In this document: positions 15,497 to 17,287 of the stretch, piece after piece
How the letters are laid out: the number at the start of each line of letters is the position of its first letter
How positions within the stretch are numbered: the stretch's first letter is position 1
Origin: an uncultured Collinsella sp.
Lineage (GTDB): Bacteria; Actinomycetota; Coriobacteriia; Coriobacteriales; Coriobacteriaceae
Assembly (NCBI GenBank): GCA_902489855.1
Contig: CABUBS010000018.1
Coordinates: 1 to 17,287 of the forward strand
DNA: 17,287 nucleotides
Reading direction: 5' to 3'
The notes under the pieces: generated by a model
Seen by the model: the letters and a program-made list of their open reading frames with translations, nothing else
The model's database searches: none
Told to the model about the DNA's origin: nothing
Made by a program: the position numbers and the translations under genes

Positions 15497-15982
15497 TTAA
15501 ATTCCTTCTATCAGTCTCTCGAGCTCTCGGCAGAACTCAGCGTTGTGGCTCTTAAAAGTGACGCCGCGCGAGAGCTCGCGGGCGCGCTCGATGGCGGCGG
15601 AAAGGTCCATCACGTCATAGACGGGCACGATTCCGCCTTGGCGCTCCGCGACGATGCGCACGAAGTCGGCCTGATGGTTGTTCACGTGCTCGTCAAGGTC
15701 GCCCCTGCGGGGCACAACGACGGGCACCTTGCCTGCAGCCATGGCCTCGATGAAGCTTGAGGGGCCGCCGTGCGTGATCACCACATCGGCACCCTCCATG
15801 TAGCTCTTCATCTGTCGAAACGGCACGAACTGCGAGTGGGCGCAGTGGACGGGCTCGTACGTCGAGTAACCCGTCTGGATATAGACGGGCTCAACGAGCG
15901 TCCCGTCCGCCTTGAGATCGTCAACCGCCTTGACCAGGCGGTCGAACTGCTGCTCGTGGGTGCCCACGGTCACGAATACCAT
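15497..15982 (-). CDS. Alg13-like/PssE-type glycosyltransferase catalytic subunit
   Basis: A 161-aa soluble protein matching the C-terminal donor-binding half of a GT28 enzyme (Alg13, Cps14G, PssE, EpsF group). It starts MVFVTVGTHEQQFDRL, the family's beta1 and G-T-H loop, and has VITHGGPSSFIEAMAAGKVPVVVPR at 68-92 (HGG loop with the conserved GP/GA and E79) and DEHVNNHQ at 97-104, the canonical nucleotide-sugar site. It needs a membrane-anchored Alg14-like partner, which is encoded immediately upstream. In pneumococcal type 14 such a pair makes a beta-1,4-galactosyl link, but the sugar here is unknown. ATG follows GGGAGG, 12 bases after the partner's stop. Confidence 0.92.
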   Translation of the reverse strand: MVFVTVGTHEQQFDRLVKAVDDLKADGTLVEPVYIQTGYSTYEPVHCAHSQFVPFRQMKSYMEGADVVITHGGPSSFIEAMAAGKVPVVVPRRGDLDEHVNNHQADFVRIVAERQGGIVPVYDVMDLSAAIERARELSRGVTFKSHNAEFCRELERLIEGI

Positions 15983-15994
15983 GCGCGTCCCTCC

Positions 15995-16462
15995 CTAGAA
16001 GATAGAGCCGAGGTCAACGGCGTTCTTGTAGACATCGAGCTGTTCTGGCCACTGCACTACGAATAGGTCGGCCACGCCGTTGAGCATGCGACCAGTCATC
16101 GTGGGCTTGTCCACGCGATCGAAGACCTCCACGTAGACGCATTTGGACCCGAACATCTTTCCGATCAGGAAGAACGGCACCGCAACCGCGGCACCGGAGC
16201 TGATGATCAGATCGGGACGCTCCTTGCGGAGCACCTTCCAGGCGAGAACCGTGTTCTTCAGCAGGTTCGGGATGTTGCGGTTCGTCGGATAGTGGCAATG
16301 GTAGACGCGCTCCCCTTCCAGAAGAGAATTCGCGTCCTCCTTGTCGAAGGTCACCCAGAACCTATCGGCAGCTTGTGACCAAAATGGCCTCAAGAGCCAC
16401 ATATGAGTCAGATGTCCTCCACTTGAACTCGGGATACACACTTTGGCTTTTGAAAGATCCAT
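15995..16462 (-). CDS. Alg14-like/PssD-type glycosyltransferase partner subunit
   Basis: A 155-aa protein corresponding to the acceptor-binding half of a GT28 enzyme (Alg14, Cps14F, PssD, EpsE group). CIPSSSGGHLTHMWLL at 9-24 carries the conserved S-GGH loop. DLIISSGAAVAVPFFLIGK near 84-102 is the membrane-associating segment, and CVYVEVFDRVDKPT follows with the conserved E. It recruits the Alg13-like subunit to the membrane to form one active transferase. The gene starts directly after the upstream stop (TAGATG) with AAAGGG about ten bases before. The second residue added to the repeat unit is the expected product, by analogy to systems with this gene order. Confidence 0.92.
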   Translation of the reverse strand: MDLSKAKVCIPSSSGGHLTHMWLLRPFWSQAADRFWVTFDKEDANSLLEGERVYHCHYPTNRNIPNLLKNTVLAWKVLRKERPDLIISSGAAVAVPFFLIGKMFGSKCVYVEVFDRVDKPTMTGRMLNGVADLFVVQWPEQLDVYKNAVDLGSIF

Positions 16463-17218
16463 CTAGCACGCACCCTTTCCCGTGATCACTTCGATGATGG
16501 TGAGGGCGATAATTCTCAAATCGGTGAGGAGCCCGCGTCGCGCAATGTATTCCAGGTCGCGACGAACCATCCCGTCGAATCCGGTCGAGTTGCGCTCCGT
16601 AACCTGCCACCAGCCGGTAATTCCCGGCTTCACGGCCAGGCGCTGCAGGTCGTACTCGGTGTACTCCGCGACCTCGTTGGGCAGCGGCGGGCGCGGGCCC
16701 ACGACGGACATCTGGCCCAGGAACACGTTCAGAAACTGCGGGAACTCATCGATGGAGTGCTTGCGGATGAACCTGCCGATCTTGGTGACGCGGGGGTCCT
16801 CCTTCATCTTGAACATGGCGCCGGCAATCTCGTTTTGCTCCTTGAGCTCGCCGAGGCGCTCGTCGGCGTCCTTGTACATGGAGCGGAACTTCCACATGCG
16901 GAAGGTGGTCAGGCTGCCGTCGGGGCGGGTCTGGCCCACACGAATCTGGCTGTAGAAGGGATTGCCCTCACTCTCCAGGCGGATGGCAGCGGCGAGTACG
17001 AGGCCGGGGATCGCGATGAGGACGAGCGCGACACCGCTGAACACGATGTCGAACGCGCGCTTGACGGCCCGGTAGGCCAGGCGCGAGTTATCCCAGTCCA
17101 TGATGGATTGCATGGCCCTGTAACGGACGGCGCCCTCACGCCGATCCATGGCCTGAGCAATCAGCGCCGCCCCCGCTGGCGCATTGCTCTCTGTTACTTC
17201 TTTAGCAGCCAAAGTCAA
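16463..17218 (-). CDS. Polyprenyl-phosphate sugar-1-phosphate transferase (initiating transferase, WcaJ/CpsE-type)
   Basis: At least 251 aa, with the bacterial sugar transferase domain (PF02397 type) that moves a sugar-1-phosphate from a UDP-sugar to undecaprenyl phosphate, the first step of repeat-unit assembly. One hydrophobic stretch (58-79, FDIVFSGVALVLIAIPGLVL) fits the re-entrant membrane helix. Then come KFRSM at 110-114, DPRVTKIGRFIRKHSIDEFPQ with the conserved D157-E158, GQMSVVGPRP at 168-177 and KPGITGWWQV at 197-206. It lacks the large N-terminal membrane domain of full WcaJ, like small PglC/WbaP-core types. The start is unsettled: TTG 17218 has GGAGG only at a poor distance, and the same frame stays open through a ten-G run to the window edge, so the true start may lie outside. 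Glucose or galactose is likely, but cannot be told. Confidence 0.93.
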   Translation of the reverse strand: MTLAAKEVTESNAPAGAALIAQAMDRREGAVRYRAMQSIMDWDNSRLAYRAVKRAFDIVFSGVALVLIAIPGLVLAAAIRLESEGNPFYSQIRVGQTRPDGSLTTFRMWKFRSMYKDADERLGELKEQNEIAGAMFKMKEDPRVTKIGRFIRKHSIDEFPQFLNVFLGQMSVVGPRPPLPNEVAEYTEYDLQRLAVKPGITGWWQVTERNSTGFDGMVRRDLEYIARRGLLTDLRIIALTIIEVITGKGAC

Positions 17219-17241
17219 ACATGCGGCCCTGTCCTCCAGGA

Positions 17242-17251
17242 CCCCCCCCCC
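17242..17251 (-). repeat. Homopolymer of ten G (minus strand) near the start of the initiating transferase
   Basis: Ten consecutive C on the plus strand, read as G10 in the direction of the operon, 23 bp upstream of the TTG start and just before CTGGAGGACAGG. Runs of this length are prone to slipped-strand mispairing. It could change spacing of expression signals or, if translation starts further upstream, switch the reading frame. It is also a place where sequencing errors are common. Confidence 0.85.
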
Positions 17252-17287
17252 GCTGTCGCATTGCCGGCAGTAGGGAGCGGGCGTACA

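Noticed and set aside
1..17287. tRNA, rRNA, CRISPR arrays, toxin-antitoxin or phage-defence genes
   Set aside because: I looked for cloverleaf-like or rRNA sequence, spaced repeats and defence-type motifs and saw none in the window.

Overview
The window looks like chromosomal DNA of a GC-rich gut actinobacterium of the Coriobacteriia, most likely Collinsella or a close relative. This is an inference from three things: the GC-rich backbone, a secreted GH25 lysozyme carrying ChW repeats, and a capsule/exopolysaccharide cluster that mixes GC-rich and AT-rich blocks. No marker gene in the window settles the genus.

Left part (1-1863): the first 593 codons of a secreted GH25 lysozyme on the minus strand. 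Its C-terminal ChW repeats run off the left edge. The catalytic half is written in AT-richer DNA and the repeat half in very GC-rich DNA. The switch falls at the edge of an exact 55-bp duplication.

Mobile zone (1864-5648): a complete IS21-family element (istA, istB and matching multi-part ends) lies directly upstream of the lysozyme. I see no target duplication around it. Its right end cuts straight into the orphaned C-terminal part of a ricin-type beta-trefoil lectin gene on the plus strand. Beyond that lies an IS256/Mutator-type transposase with frameshifts and stops, then about 260 bp of unassigned DNA.

Polysaccharide operon (5649-17287, all minus strand, so read from right to left). A GC-rich upstream block holds a polyprenyl-phosphate sugar-1-phosphate transferase, an Alg14-like and Alg13-like glycosyltransferase pair, and a polysaccharide pyruvyl transferase-like enzyme. 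An AT-rich downstream block holds a hexapeptide acyltransferase, a GT2, a GT4, a second acyltransferase, a GT2, a third acyltransferase, a Wzy-like polymerase, a GT2 and a Wzx-like flippase. Genes abut or overlap by a few bases except for one 35-bp gap, so the set reads as one transcript. Together they describe a Wzx/Wzy-dependent pathway. The lipid-linked unit is started on undecaprenyl phosphate, extended by up to five transferases (the Alg13/14 pair counted as one), modified by up to three acyl groups and possibly a pyruvyl ketal, flipped, and polymerised. Export and length-control genes are not in the window and may lie off the right edge.

The points most worth a second look are a run of ten G upstream of or inside the start of the initiating transferase, G8 and G7 runs inside two acyltransferase genes, the chimeric lysozyme, and the IS21-linked truncation of the lectin gene. 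I did not find a wholly new biological system. The best candidate for unusual biology is homopolymer-driven phase variation of polysaccharide synthesis and acylation.
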